Part shown: positions 43,940 to 52,899 of the stretch, piece by piece | Layout of the letters: the number at the start of each line of letters is the position of its first letter | Position numbering within the stretch: the stretch's first letter is position 1 | NCBI RefSeq assembly: GCF_017309075.1 | Contig: NZ_JAEMGS010000020.1 | Location: forward strand, 1 to 64,000 | Direction of reading: 5' to 3' | Source: Motiliproteus sp. SC1-56 | GTDB taxonomy: Bacteria > Pseudomonadota > Gammaproteobacteria > Pseudomonadales > Balneatricaceae | DNA length: 64,000 nucleotides | Translations under genes and position numbers: made by a program | Notes under the pieces: generated by a model | Database searches by the model: none | What the model was told of the DNA's origin: nothing | The model's input: the letters and a program-made list of their open reading frames with translations, nothing else

Positions 43940-45250
43940 ATGGCCACTCCCATGGATAGGAAAACTTCAGATAGCCAAGCGACCTTTCTCGAAGCAGAGC
44001 GTAGCGGCATCAAGCTCGCGATCAAGGGGCGGTTGATTGCAATTGCGGCGCTGGGTACCTGGTATCTCTTCACCCGAAGCGATCGCGTGGCGGAGGTGGC
44101 GTTTGCGGCTGGCCTCCTGGCCCTCCTTGGGGGACTACACTACGCTCTGGTGCAATCCCGCCACGACCGACCCTGGATTAAGTATGCCTTTGTCACGGTC
44201 GACATCCTTTTACTGACCGCCGCCATTCTTTTAACGCCCGAGGCAGCCGCTCTGGGGCTGCCCAAGATCATCGTCTTTCACTACGACGTTTTCCCCCTGT
44301 ACTTCGTGATTCTGGCTGTGGCCGCCTTCAGCTTCTCGCCCGGACTGGTGGTGTGGGCAGGGATAGGAGGCGCGCTCGCCTGGTTGGCTGCGTTTGGCTG
44401 GGTAGCGAATAACATGGATGTGCGCCTGGAGTGGACCGATGTGCCGCGAACCGAGTCGGCACAGGCCTACCTAGAGGTGATGCTCAGCCCCCATTTTGCC
44501 GGTACCGGAAGCCGGCTGCAGGAGAGTCTGATCCTGGTCACTGTGGCAGTGCTGCTGGCCATTGTGATGCAGCGGGCGAGGCGCACGGTCCATCGTCACC
44601 TCGAGGCGGATGCGAGGAACCGGCTGATCACCGATGTTTTCGGACGCTACGTGCCCTCGGCGGTAGCGGACTTGGTGATTTCCGATCATGGCTCGCTCGC
44701 GCCTACCGAGCGCGTCGCGACCGTCTTGTTCATTGATATTGCAGGCTTTACCCGACTAACCGAACGCCTGGGGCCGGCGCGGGTAGTCGAAGTCTTGAAT
44801 GCCTACTTCGATGCCGTAGCGCGAATTATTGCCGCCCACCACGGCGTGGTAACCCAGTTTCAAGGTGATGCGGTATTGGCTACCTTTAATGTCCCCCTCA
44901 CAGATGATCAACATGCCCACAAGGCTGTCTCCTGCGCGCAGGCGATAATCAGTGCCGTGCATAACCAGCGCTTTGGTGGCGAGTCACTGAGCGTCCGTAT
45001 CGGGGTCACGACGGGGCCACTGATCGCCGGCAATGTGGGAGGCGGCGGGCGCCAAAGCTATACCGTCCACGGTAATACCGTGAACATGGCTGCGCGCCTT
45101 GAAGCAATGAACAAGGAGCTTGGTACATCCCTTCTGGTGTCCGAAAGTACCGCCAAGGCGATCGGTACGGAGCGCCTTAAAATGATCGCGACAGCGGAAA
45201 TTCGAGGCCTTAAGGGGCGGCGCCCTGTGTATACGTTACTTCCCAATTAG
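43940..45250 (+). CDS. membrane-anchored class III adenylate/guanylate cyclase
   Basis: The 436-residue protein has five or six N-terminal membrane helices (about residues 28-215) and a C-terminal class III cyclase domain. The metal-binding Asp motifs are FIDIAGFTRLTE near residue 262 and FQGDAVLATFN near 310. VHGNTVNMAARLEAMNK supplies the substrate-binding region. It should make cAMP (or cGMP) at the inner membrane. It starts 1 bp after the AraC stop (TAACATG), so the two are coupled. What signal the membrane part senses is unknown. Confidence 0.92.
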   Translation: MATPMDRKTSDSQATFLEAERSGIKLAIKGRLIAIAALGTWYLFTRSDRVAEVAFAAGLLALLGGLHYALVQSRHDRPWIKYAFVTVDILLLTAAILLTPEAAALGLPKIIVFHYDVFPLYFVILAVAAFSFSPGLVVWAGIGGALAWLAAFGWVANNMDVRLEWTDVPRTESAQAYLEVMLSPHFAGTGSRLQESLILVTVAVLLAIVMQRARRTVHRHLEADARNRLITDVFGRYVPSAVADLVISDHGSLAPTERVATVLFIDIAGFTRLTERLGPARVVEVLNAYFDAVARIIAAHHGVVTQFQGDAVLATFNVPLTDDQHAHKAVSCAQAIISAVHNQRFGGESLSVRIGVTTGPLIAGNVGGGGRQSYTVHGNTVNMAARLEAMNKELGTSLLVSESTAKAIGTERLKMIATAEIRGLKGRRPVYTLLPN

Positions 45251-45798
45251 CGACTTCCGGCTGGCGAGAGCAGCGCAATGACGGGCGACATCGACCTTTT
45301 TTTGGAATAGCTAGCCATGACCGCTACGTGCCCTGAAGCGACGAAACCACATCGAAGATTTATGTCTGCTCTATGGAATGGAACTGGATTCGTGAGAAGC
45401 ACAGTCGGCCCTAACTCGATTTCAGTGAAGGGCGCATAAGCGGAAACCACAGCGCCCATCAGATCTTGATCGCCATGACTGGGATAGGACCATCCCCAGT
45501 TTTTACCCGTTCAAAAAAATTCCCCAAAATTTTTGGAAAACGTTTTGGCGGCATGGAAAAGCGGGCCTTTCGATGACGGTGGTTACCAATACTCTCGGTC
45601 TAGCCCCCAACGTTATGGCGGCGCCCAGGGTGTCTAGCGGATCGATGAGAAACCGGTTGGTTTTGGAAAAGGGAACCTATTTCGACGGGGGGGCAGCCAA
45701 GCGACAGGCCCGACCCGACCGCTAAATTTAGATCCAAAAATCGGGGCTACAAAGACAAAAGCGGGATGCCTTCTTGGTGACATATCGCTGACACGCCC
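45251..45798. other. gene-free stretch with degenerate sequence
   Basis: About 550 bp between the cyclase gene and the tRNA terminator show no convincing gene. The segment at 45317-45335 (CCATGACCGCTACGTGCCCT) is similar to a segment near 59050 in the island. An ORF of 60 codons on the minus strand (45634-45816) has no recognisable features. It is probably decayed DNA. Confidence 0.4.
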
Positions 45799-45833
45799 AA
45801 AAACAAAAAGCCCCAAGCTTTCGCAAGGGGCTT
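45799..45833 (-). terminator. Rho-independent terminator of a former tRNA gene
   Basis: A 7-bp stem AAGCCCC/GGGGCTT (45808-45833) reads on the minus strand into TTTTTGTTTT. It is 27 bp beyond the CCA end of the tRNA fragment in the same direction, the usual place for a tRNA terminator. Confidence 0.8.
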
Positions 45834-45859
45834 CAAGTCGCTGAATTAACAGCTAAATT

Positions 45860-45904
45860 TGGTAGGACTAGGCAGATTCGAACTGCCGACCTCTACCATG
45901 TCAA
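45860..45904 (-). pseudogene. 3' half of tRNA-Val(GAC), probable attachment site of an integrative element
   Basis: On the minus strand this 45-nt piece contains the anticodon loop TTGACAT (anticodon GAC), the 3' anticodon strand GGTAG, a variable loop, a perfect T-arm (GGCAG TTCGAAT CTGCC, 45871-45887) and the acceptor end TAGTCCTACCA. Upstream of the anticodon loop, homology stops. GAATC does not pair with GGTAG, and no D-arm or 5' acceptor strand is present. Such a 3' tRNA fragment is the classic att remnant of tRNA-specific integrases. Confidence 0.85.
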
Positions 45905-46848
45905 GATTCCATTTCTAAGTTACAGTAACTTACTTAACCAACCCGAAAGTGGCTGTACTATACAAATCAAACAGTTAACTTGTGATCCCAATGCGTATAT
46001 TATTGCATCTACATGATTTTATGGGCATTTTGGTCTCAGCGAAAGAGACCTTTACACAGCTAATCAGCACCCAAACCGTGGACATCTACAACTGCAAAAA
46101 TTTTCAGATCTCATAGAAAAATTTTCAACCGCCGTAGTAAAAATTTCAAACTCAAATCCATATGAGTATCACTGCACTGAATAAAAAGCAGCACACTCAT
46201 TCATGTGCAAAATGTAACCTTATGGATAATCCCACGCCACAGCCACTCACTGCTACGGAATTATGATCGAATTCGCTCCCAACATCGCCAAAGTAGCCAG
46301 CTCGAAAAAGCCGCATTTAATCCGACCAGAATGGGCAAGCAATCTACTAAACCTCTTGATTTATCACCGAATACACTGGTAATCGATAGAGTAATTCCCC
46401 GATTACCGCCAGTAAATTTTCGTCAAGGCTTAATTTAATCGCTGTTTTCTTCTTGCTAAGAAGCGGTAATCCCTGCCATAAAACTGTCATTAAAGCCGGA
46501 AAATCATTAGCACCAGGCCAACCTAACCTAGCGTTACTTGTGGTAGTAGATCTAAAGACTGCGTGGGTAAACCGCACAAACCCTCTACCATTACTTGGTC
46601 GATGCGCCTATTCAGCCATTCACTCACCTTGAGACGGTCACCCCTATCAGGGAAGAGTCGGATTCAGAAAGCAGTCATGCAGTTCAACCCAGCCTACGAC
46701 TGGAACTGCGACAAAGCGGCCCTTAGGAAGCGACAAAGCTAGACATACCTTATGGATGCCATCCTTCACTGTGAAGACTCTGATAAAACCAACTATGGCC
46801 GTAGTCACCGCATACTGTAGGTATGACCAGCAGTCACATGCTACGCCG
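45905..46848. other. AT-richer, gene-poor stretch at the island border
   Basis: About 940 bp follow the tRNA fragment. The part from about 45950 to 46450 is visibly richer in A and T than the rest of the window. Two ORFs of 76-77 codons on opposite strands (46205-46438 and 46347-46577) have no recognisable features. An 18-bp sequence at 46702-46719 recurs at 59163. No integrase or transposase was recognised. Confidence 0.5.
46702..46719 (+). repeat. copy 1 of an 18-bp intergenic repeat
   Basis: GGAACTGCGACAAAGCGG here is identical to 59163-59180. Both copies lie in non-coding stretches of the island within broader degenerate sequence. Confidence 0.6.
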
Positions 46849-48183
46849 TCACGAAGTTTTCCCGCGCCCTGGCAACCACACCAGCAGAGAGAGACCCACC
46901 ACTGCGGAAACAACAGAGGCGAGGAAAATCCCCAGCTTAGCGCCGTCAATCAAGCTTTCGCTGAAAGCGATATTCGCAATAAACAACGCCATGGTGAAGC
47001 CGATTCCGGCTAGAAAGCTGCCGCCGGTTAGAAGCCGCCAATTGAGTTCCGGGGGGAATATGGCGATGTGTAGGCGCACGGCCAGCCAGGTGAAAAACAG
47101 AATACCCAAGGGCTTTCCCAGCACGAAGCCCATGAATATTGCTAGGGTAATCGAGCTATCGATACCACCGAACGTGAGTGGCAAGCCTGCGTTAGCAAAT
47201 GCGAACAGCGGCATGATGACAAAGGCCACCCAAGGGTGCAGCATGATCTCCAGACGCTCCACAGGGGACAGAACTTCCCGCGCTGCCACTTCGGCCATCT
47301 GCAATGTGTGCCGATCCTTGGTATCTCGACTGCTTTCGTCACTGGCCGGATGCGCAATGACCTGACCCAATATGGAATACAGTCGCTCATCACTTACCCA
47401 GCGGCGCGCGGGCGTCATCAAACCGAGAATGACGCCGGTGATGGTGGAGTGGACACCGGAAGCATCCACGGCCAGCCAGATGAATACACCAACCATCAGG
47501 TAAAGCGGAAAGCTGCGAAAGCCTAGCGCGGAAATGGCACGCGTAATCACCAGCCCCAGCGCCGCCAACACCAGCGGCCACCAGGCGAGATGGCTGCTGT
47601 AGCCAATCGCGACGACCAGTATGGCGCCGATATCGTCAACAATCGCCAATGACAGCATAAACACCCGCAGACTTTGGGGCATGCGTGGCCCAAGCAGTGC
47701 CAGGCAACCGATAACAAACGCCGTATCAGTGGCCATGACGGTGCCCCACCCCGGCTGACCGGCCTGCCCTGCTTGCAGGGTCAGGTAGATGGCGGCGGGA
47801 ACGATCATACCGCCAAGGGCGGCGGCTATGGATAATGCGGCCTTGCGTGGCTCGTTTAACTCGCCGAGAACCAGCTCGCGCTTGAGCTCCAACGCGACAA
47901 GAAAGAAAAACAGCGTCATCAGGCCATCGTTAAGCCACTCACGCAGCGATCGGCCAAATTCAAACGCCCCGATCTGAAGTCCCACCCACGTCTCCCAGAC
48001 ATGTTCGAACGCATCAGCCCACGGCGAGTTCGATAAAACGAGTGCAGCAACTGTAAACAATAATAGGATCGCCCCACTGGCGGACTCGATGTGTAAAAAG
48101 CGCACAAATAGACTCGCCAGCCGGTCAACAATCTCCTTTGGCAACCCGATGGGTTTTAGCGTTTTTTGCTGATCTGGCATCAT
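46849..48183 (-). CDS. nhaA: Na+/H+ antiporter NhaA
   Basis: NhaA expels Na+ in exchange for two H+ across the inner membrane. The protein of about 444 residues keeps all key residues: Asp in ATDTAFVIGCLALLG (E. coli D133), the pair in VDDIGAILVVA (D163/D164) and Lys in GKPLGILFFTWLAVRL (K300). Twelve helices are expected. It is longer than E. coli NhaA (388) because of N- and C-terminal extensions and a loop around ASDESSRDTKDRH. ATG 48183 has AGGA eight bases upstream; ATG 48192 is possible. Confidence 0.94.
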   Translation of the reverse strand: MMPDQQKTLKPIGLPKEIVDRLASLFVRFLHIESASGAILLLFTVAALVLSNSPWADAFEHVWETWVGLQIGAFEFGRSLREWLNDGLMTLFFFLVALELKRELVLGELNEPRKAALSIAAALGGMIVPAAIYLTLQAGQAGQPGWGTVMATDTAFVIGCLALLGPRMPQSLRVFMLSLAIVDDIGAILVVAIGYSSHLAWWPLVLAALGLVITRAISALGFRSFPLYLMVGVFIWLAVDASGVHSTITGVILGLMTPARRWVSDERLYSILGQVIAHPASDESSRDTKDRHTLQMAEVAAREVLSPVERLEIMLHPWVAFVIMPLFAFANAGLPLTFGGIDSSITLAIFMGFVLGKPLGILFFTWLAVRLHIAIFPPELNWRLLTGGSFLAGIGFTMALFIANIAFSESLIDGAKLGIFLASVVSAVVGLSLLVWLPGRGKTS

Positions 48184-48329
48184 AAAAATCATCCTGACAG
48201 TCGAACGCTATAAGCGATCAACTCTACCGGATCCTGTTACAGGCCCTGAGGAAGCATGGCGGGAGGCCCCTCAACAACCTTGTGAGGCTTAACGTTCTGG
48301 CCTTCCGCCGGCAGCGAATCCCGAGCGTC

Positions 48330-49979
48330 TCACAGCGCTCGATCGGGGCAACACGAACACTGGCGGATGGCCGCTTTGACGATCGGAACCAGGGGGGCCG
48401 CAACGCTGAAGGTGCGTATCCCGCACGCGAGCAGCTTGGCCACGTGTTCAGGTCTTCCCGCCAGCTCACCGCACACGGACAGCGGCATCTGGGGTACATC
48501 ATCGTGAACCAGACGCAGCAAGCGGAAGATCACGGCCGCACTATCGTTGAAATAGCGTTCCACCGCCGCATTATCACGATCGGCAGCAAAGGTGTACTGG
48601 GTCAGGTCGTTGGTGCCGAAACTCAGAAAATCTGCGTGCTCGGCGATCGCCCGCGCCGACAGCGCGGCTGCGGGGGTTTCGATCATGGCGCCGATCTTGG
48701 GAACGGCCGTCTGCGGCTCCGGCCAGAGCTGCCGCAGCACCTCTGTTACCGCGGCCATATCCTCGGGCAGTGCTACCATCGGCACCAAGATCCGCACATC
48801 GAAATCGCGGGACAGCGCCATCACCGCTCGCAGCTGAGTTCTGAGCAGCTCCGGGTACTCGCGCAGCAAGCGAATGCCCCTGCGCCCCAGGGCGGGATTG
48901 GATTCGGCAAAGAACGCCAGAAACGGCAAGGGTTTGTCGGCCCCTACATCCAACAGCCGCACACACACCGGGAGGCCCTTGGCTGCCGCCAACACCTGGG
49001 TCATCTCATCGACCAGCTCGGTGGTAGTGGGCGGAGTCATGCGGCCCAGGTAAGCCTGTTCCATACGGTATAGGCCCACGCCTTCCGCACCGTTAACGAT
49101 CGCCAGTTGGGTATCACTGCTACTCCCCACATTAGCGACCACCGAGACGGTTACGCCATCTCGGGTGACGGCCGGTCGGCGGGCATTTTCTCGCGCTACG
49201 CGATAGGCCCGCGCTTTTTCTTCGGTGAGGCGATGGAAAGCGATCTGCTGCGTGCGCTTTGGCCGAACCGTAACAGTCCCCGCATCCGCATCCAACAGCG
49301 CCAGAGTAGCATCGGGTACGCGGCCCATCAGATCGGGGATGCCTGATATGCAGGGCAGGCCAAGCTGGCGAACAAACAGGGCCGCGTGGGAACCGCTGCT
49401 GCCGTGTTCGAGCAGTACGCCGGCAATGGCACAATGGGCGAGAAAAACGCTATCCGTGGGTAGCAGTCTCGATGCGACCAGGACGCAACCTGGGGGAATC
49501 TGATCGAGTGGGTGAACGGTAACCCCGGCGAGGGCATTGTGCAGGCGTATCGAGATATCGCGCATATCTTCGCCTTTTTCCCGGGCGATCTGCGACTCCA
49601 GCGCCAGAAATCGTCTTTCCCAGCGCAGAAAAACCGCCTTCACCGCGCTGCCGGCGCTGACCAGATTGTCGGCGACCTCTCTCCTCAGTTCCTGCTGCAG
49701 CGAGGGGTCATTGAGCATCAGTCGGTGCGACCCGAACACCTCGGAGAGGCGCGAATCGATCTCTTTTTTCACCCGTGTCGCCAGCACCACTAGATCATCC
49801 GATATGCTGGCGGTGGCGCAATCAAGACGGACCAGTTCCTGCTCGACCTGACTGTGCTCAATGTCCACGGGCGTATCGATCGGCCCCAGCAGATCCCGAA
49901 GGACGTGGGTAAGCCCCTGCGCCAAGCCCGGCGAGATCGGGGTGCCCCGGAGGATCAACGATGGGTCATGATGTTGCAT
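48330..49979 (-). CDS. orphan PTS Enzyme I-like phosphoenolpyruvate-protein phosphotransferase
   Basis: The 549-residue protein has the Enzyme I layout. An N-terminal HPr-binding/phosphohistidine domain carries GSSGSHAALFVRQLGLPC, with His198 as the probable phospho-His. The PEP-binding barrel includes EGVGLYRMEQAYLG, IGAMIETPAA, FGTNDLTQYTFAADRDN and the active-site Cys in LSVCGELAG. It lacks the GAF domain of PtsP. There is no HPr or EIIA gene nearby, so its phosphate acceptor is unknown, perhaps chromosomal HPr/NPr. It runs in the same direction as acnA and nhaA. Confidence 0.88.
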   Translation of the reverse strand: MQHHDPSLILRGTPISPGLAQGLTHVLRDLLGPIDTPVDIEHSQVEQELVRLDCATASISDDLVVLATRVKKEIDSRLSEVFGSHRLMLNDPSLQQELRREVADNLVSAGSAVKAVFLRWERRFLALESQIAREKGEDMRDISIRLHNALAGVTVHPLDQIPPGCVLVASRLLPTDSVFLAHCAIAGVLLEHGSSGSHAALFVRQLGLPCISGIPDLMGRVPDATLALLDADAGTVTVRPKRTQQIAFHRLTEEKARAYRVARENARRPAVTRDGVTVSVVANVGSSSDTQLAIVNGAEGVGLYRMEQAYLGRMTPPTTTELVDEMTQVLAAAKGLPVCVRLLDVGADKPLPFLAFFAESNPALGRRGIRLLREYPELLRTQLRAVMALSRDFDVRILVPMVALPEDMAAVTEVLRQLWPEPQTAVPKIGAMIETPAAALSARAIAEHADFLSFGTNDLTQYTFAADRDNAAVERYFNDSAAVIFRLLRLVHDDVPQMPLSVCGELAGRPEHVAKLLACGIRTFSVAAPLVPIVKAAIRQCSCCPDRAL

Positions 49980-50047
49980 AAGCTACCTACTGTACGAAAT
50001 CGGGGGGATGAGGTTACGTTAGGGCCCCAGGTCGCAGCCTTAAACCC

Positions 50048-52804
50048 TCAGCCATTGGTCACCGCCTTGGCGATGGAGGGTGTGATCAGTTCCCGTAACC
50101 GGCAGTGCAGAATGCCACCGTGGTGGAAGAAACGCAGTTCATCCTGGGTATCGATCCGGCAGCAGGTGTTGAGCATCCAGGGATCACCGCGCTCGGGCTG
50201 AACCTGCACGCTGACCCCGCTACCTGGGGCCAGTTCCGCCAGGCCGGCGATGCTGATGCACTCGTCACCGGTCAGTTTCAGCGCGTCGGGAGCGCTCCCC
50301 GGTTCCAGCTGCAGGGGCAGAATCCCCATGCCGATCAGATTGGAGCGGTGGATCCGCTCAAAGCTCTCGGCTATCACGGCACGCACACCGAGCAGACTTG
50401 GCCCCTTGGCGGCCCAGTCACGGGAGGAGCCGGTGCCGTATTCCGCCCCGGCGAATACCACCAGCGGGATGCCCAGCTGCTGAAAATGCCGGGCGGCGGC
50501 GAAGATGCTGACCACCTCCTGCGAGGGCACCAGCCGCGTTACCCCGCCGCGGTGCTGCGGCGTCATCCGGTTCTGCAGCCTCGGATTGGCGAAAGTACCG
50601 CGCATCATTACTTCGTGATTTCCTCGGCGACTGCCGTAGGAGTTGAATGCCGCCGGTTCGATCCCGCGACTTTGCAGGTAAGCGCCGGCTGGGCTGTCCT
50701 CGGCGATACTGCCGGCCGGGGAGATATGGTCGGTGGTGACGCTGTCACCGAGCAGTGCCAGGATCCGCGCCTCGACGACATCCTCGACGGCGGACGGCGT
50801 CGGTTGCAGGCCGTCAAAATAGCTGGGATGGCGCACGTAGGTACTGGTGCTGTCCCAGGGATAGCGCTGGCTGTCGCTGACCGTCAGTTGCTGCCAGTGG
50901 CGGGTGCCGGTGAAGACATCGGCGTAGCGCTGCTGAAACTGCGCCTGGTGGACATGGGCGGCGACGGTGGCGGTGATCTCCTCGACGTCCGGCCACAGCT
51001 CGCGCAGGTACACCGGCTGTCCGTTGGAATCCTGGCCTAGTGGATCGGTGGAAAGGTCCAGATCGACCCGTCCGGCCAGCGCATAAGCTACCACCAGCGG
51101 GGGGGAGCAGAGAAAACTGGCGGTTACCTGGGGATGGATCCGCCCTTCGAAGTTGCGGTTGCCCGACAGCACCGCACACACGCTGAGCCGTTGCTGGCTA
51201 ATGGTGCCGGCGATGGCGGGGTCGAGGGGGCCTGAGTTGCCGATACAGGTGGTACAGCCGTAGCCCACCAGGTTGAAGCCGAGCTGGTCCAGCTCCGTCT
51301 GCAGGCCGGCCGCCTGCAGGTAGTCAGTCACCACCTTGGACCCTGGGGCGAGGGAGGTCTTGACCCAAGGCGCGACCTGCAGGCCGCGCCGGCGGGCGTT
51401 GCGCGCTAGCAACCCGGCGGCCACCATCACCGAGGGGTTGGAGGTGTTGGTGCAGCTGGTGATCGCGGCAATGACCACCGCCCCCTCCTGCAGGGTAAAG
51501 GGCTTACCGAGGACGGCATGGGTGCGCGGTGGATCGTCAGCCGCGAGCCCCAGCGCCTGACCCTGTGCTTTTCCTTGAGACTGGACAAACTGCCGGAAGG
51601 CGGCGGCGACATCGGGCAGCGCGACCCGATCCTGAGGGCGGCGCGGTCCGGCGACGCAGGGGGTGATAGCGGCGAGATCCAGCGGCAGCGTCACGCTGTA
51701 GGTCGCGGGCGGCAACGTATCATCGTGCCAAAGCCCCTGGGCGCGGGCGTAGGCTTCCACCAGGGCGACCTGCTGCGAGTCACGCCCGGTCAGAGTCAGG
51801 TAGCGCAGGGTTTCGGCGTCGATGGGGAAGAGACCGCAGGTGGCACCATATTCCGGCGCCATGTTGGCGATGGTGGCGCGATCGGGCAGGCTCAGAGCGC
51901 CCAGTCCGCTGCCGAAAAATTCGACGAAGCAGCCGACCACGCCCTGCTGCCGCAGCAGCTCGGTGACCCGCAGCACCAGGTCGGTGGCGGTGCTGCCCGG
52001 CGGCAGCCGACCACTCAGTTCGACCCCGACCACCCGCGGCAGTTGCAGGCTGAGCGGTTGGCCGAGCATGGCCGCCTCGGCCTCGATGCCGCCCACGCCC
52101 CAGCCGAGGATGCCGAGCCCGTTGATCATGGTGGTATGGCTGTCCATCCCCACTAAAGTGTCGGGGTAGGCCAGCTGCGTTCCATTCTCCAGCGCCTGCG
52201 TCCACACCACCCGCCCGAGGTACTCCAGGTTGACCTGGTGGCAGATGCCGGTGCCGGGAGGCACCACACGGACGTTATCGAATGCCGCCTGCCCCCAGCG
52301 CAGAAAGGTATAGCGCTCGCGGTTGCGTTGCATCTCCTGATGAACGTTCACTTCAAAGGCGTCCTCGTCGCCAGCACGATCCACGGTGACCGAGTGGTCG
52401 ATCACCAGGTCCACCGGAATCTGCGGGCTGATTCGCCCAAGATCGCCGCCGGCCTCGGCCATGGCGTCGCGCATCGCCGCCAGGTCCACCAGCGCCGGCA
52501 CCCCGGTAAAATCCTGCATCAAGATGCGCGCCGGCATAAAGCCGATCTCCTGGGTCGACTCGCCCTGTCTCAGCCAGTCGGCCAGCGCCTCGATCGGAGC
52601 CCGGGTTGTCTGCCCTGACTCACCATAGCGCAACAGGTTTTCTAGCACGATCTTCAAGGCAAAGGGCAGCCGTGATAGGTCGCCGCATTCGGCATAGGCG
52701 GCGTAGGCGGCGTAGGCGGCGGGCAACGCATAGTAGTGGTAGGTCTCGTTCCCAACCTGCAGGGTGCGTTGAAACGGGCTGATTGGATGTGGTGTTGCGC
52801 TCAT
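50048..52804 (-). CDS. acnA: aconitate hydratase A
   Basis: The 918-residue enzyme isomerises citrate to isocitrate. It has the [4Fe-4S] ligands in AITSCTNTSNPSVM and GYGCTTCIGNSGPL, HTTMINGLGILGWGVGGIEAEA near residue 218, and the swivel domain with YGTGSSRDWAAKG. AcnA-type (IRP1-like) aconitases are the stress-resistant form. An in-frame repeat AAYAAYAAYAE near residue 32 (9-bp units at 52691-52720) is unusual. It lies between the Enzyme I gene and hflC, all on the minus strand. Confidence 0.95.
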   Translation of the reverse strand: MSATPHPISPFQRTLQVGNETYHYYALPAAYAAYAAYAECGDLSRLPFALKIVLENLLRYGESGQTTRAPIEALADWLRQGESTQEIGFMPARILMQDFTGVPALVDLAAMRDAMAEAGGDLGRISPQIPVDLVIDHSVTVDRAGDEDAFEVNVHQEMQRNRERYTFLRWGQAAFDNVRVVPPGTGICHQVNLEYLGRVVWTQALENGTQLAYPDTLVGMDSHTTMINGLGILGWGVGGIEAEAAMLGQPLSLQLPRVVGVELSGRLPPGSTATDLVLRVTELLRQQGVVGCFVEFFGSGLGALSLPDRATIANMAPEYGATCGLFPIDAETLRYLTLTGRDSQQVALVEAYARAQGLWHDDTLPPATYSVTLPLDLAAITPCVAGPRRPQDRVALPDVAAAFRQFVQSQGKAQGQALGLAADDPPRTHAVLGKPFTLQEGAVVIAAITSCTNTSNPSVMVAAGLLARNARRRGLQVAPWVKTSLAPGSKVVTDYLQAAGLQTELDQLGFNLVGYGCTTCIGNSGPLDPAIAGTISQQRLSVCAVLSGNRNFEGRIHPQVTASFLCSPPLVVAYALAGRVDLDLSTDPLGQDSNGQPVYLRELWPDVEEITATVAAHVHQAQFQQRYADVFTGTRHWQQLTVSDSQRYPWDSTSTYVRHPSYFDGLQPTPSAVEDVVEARILALLGDSVTTDHISPAGSIAEDSPAGAYLQSRGIEPAAFNSYGSRRGNHEVMMRGTFANPRLQNRMTPQHRGGVTRLVPSQEVVSIFAAARHFQQLGIPLVVFAGAEYGTGSSRDWAAKGPSLLGVRAVIAESFERIHRSNLIGMGILPLQLEPGSAPDALKLTGDECISIAGLAELAPGSGVSVQVQPERGDPWMLNTCCRIDTQDELRFFHHGGILHCRLRELITPSIAKAVTNG
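52691..52720 (-). repeat. 9-bp tandem repeat inside acnA
   Basis: Three copies of GGCGTAGGC (the first with one change) encode repeated Ala-Ala-Tyr near the aconitase N-terminus. The repeat preserves frame, so it could vary in copy number without inactivating the gene. Confidence 0.75.
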
Positions 52805-52899
52805 GGTAACCCCCGCGGAGTGATCCAGATGCTGGCGTGAAGGTTCGGTTGCCGGCTAGACTGCGGCGGCCCTGTCGGCGCCTGTGCGTTTAGGGTAGT

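Noticed and set aside
45634-45816. 60-codon minus-strand ORF beside the tRNA terminator
   Set aside because: It overlaps the terminator and has no recognisable content.
46205-46577. Two opposing ORFs of 76-77 codons at the island border
   Set aside because: No ribosome binding site, family or biased codon use was apparent, and they overlap each other in AT-richer sequence.
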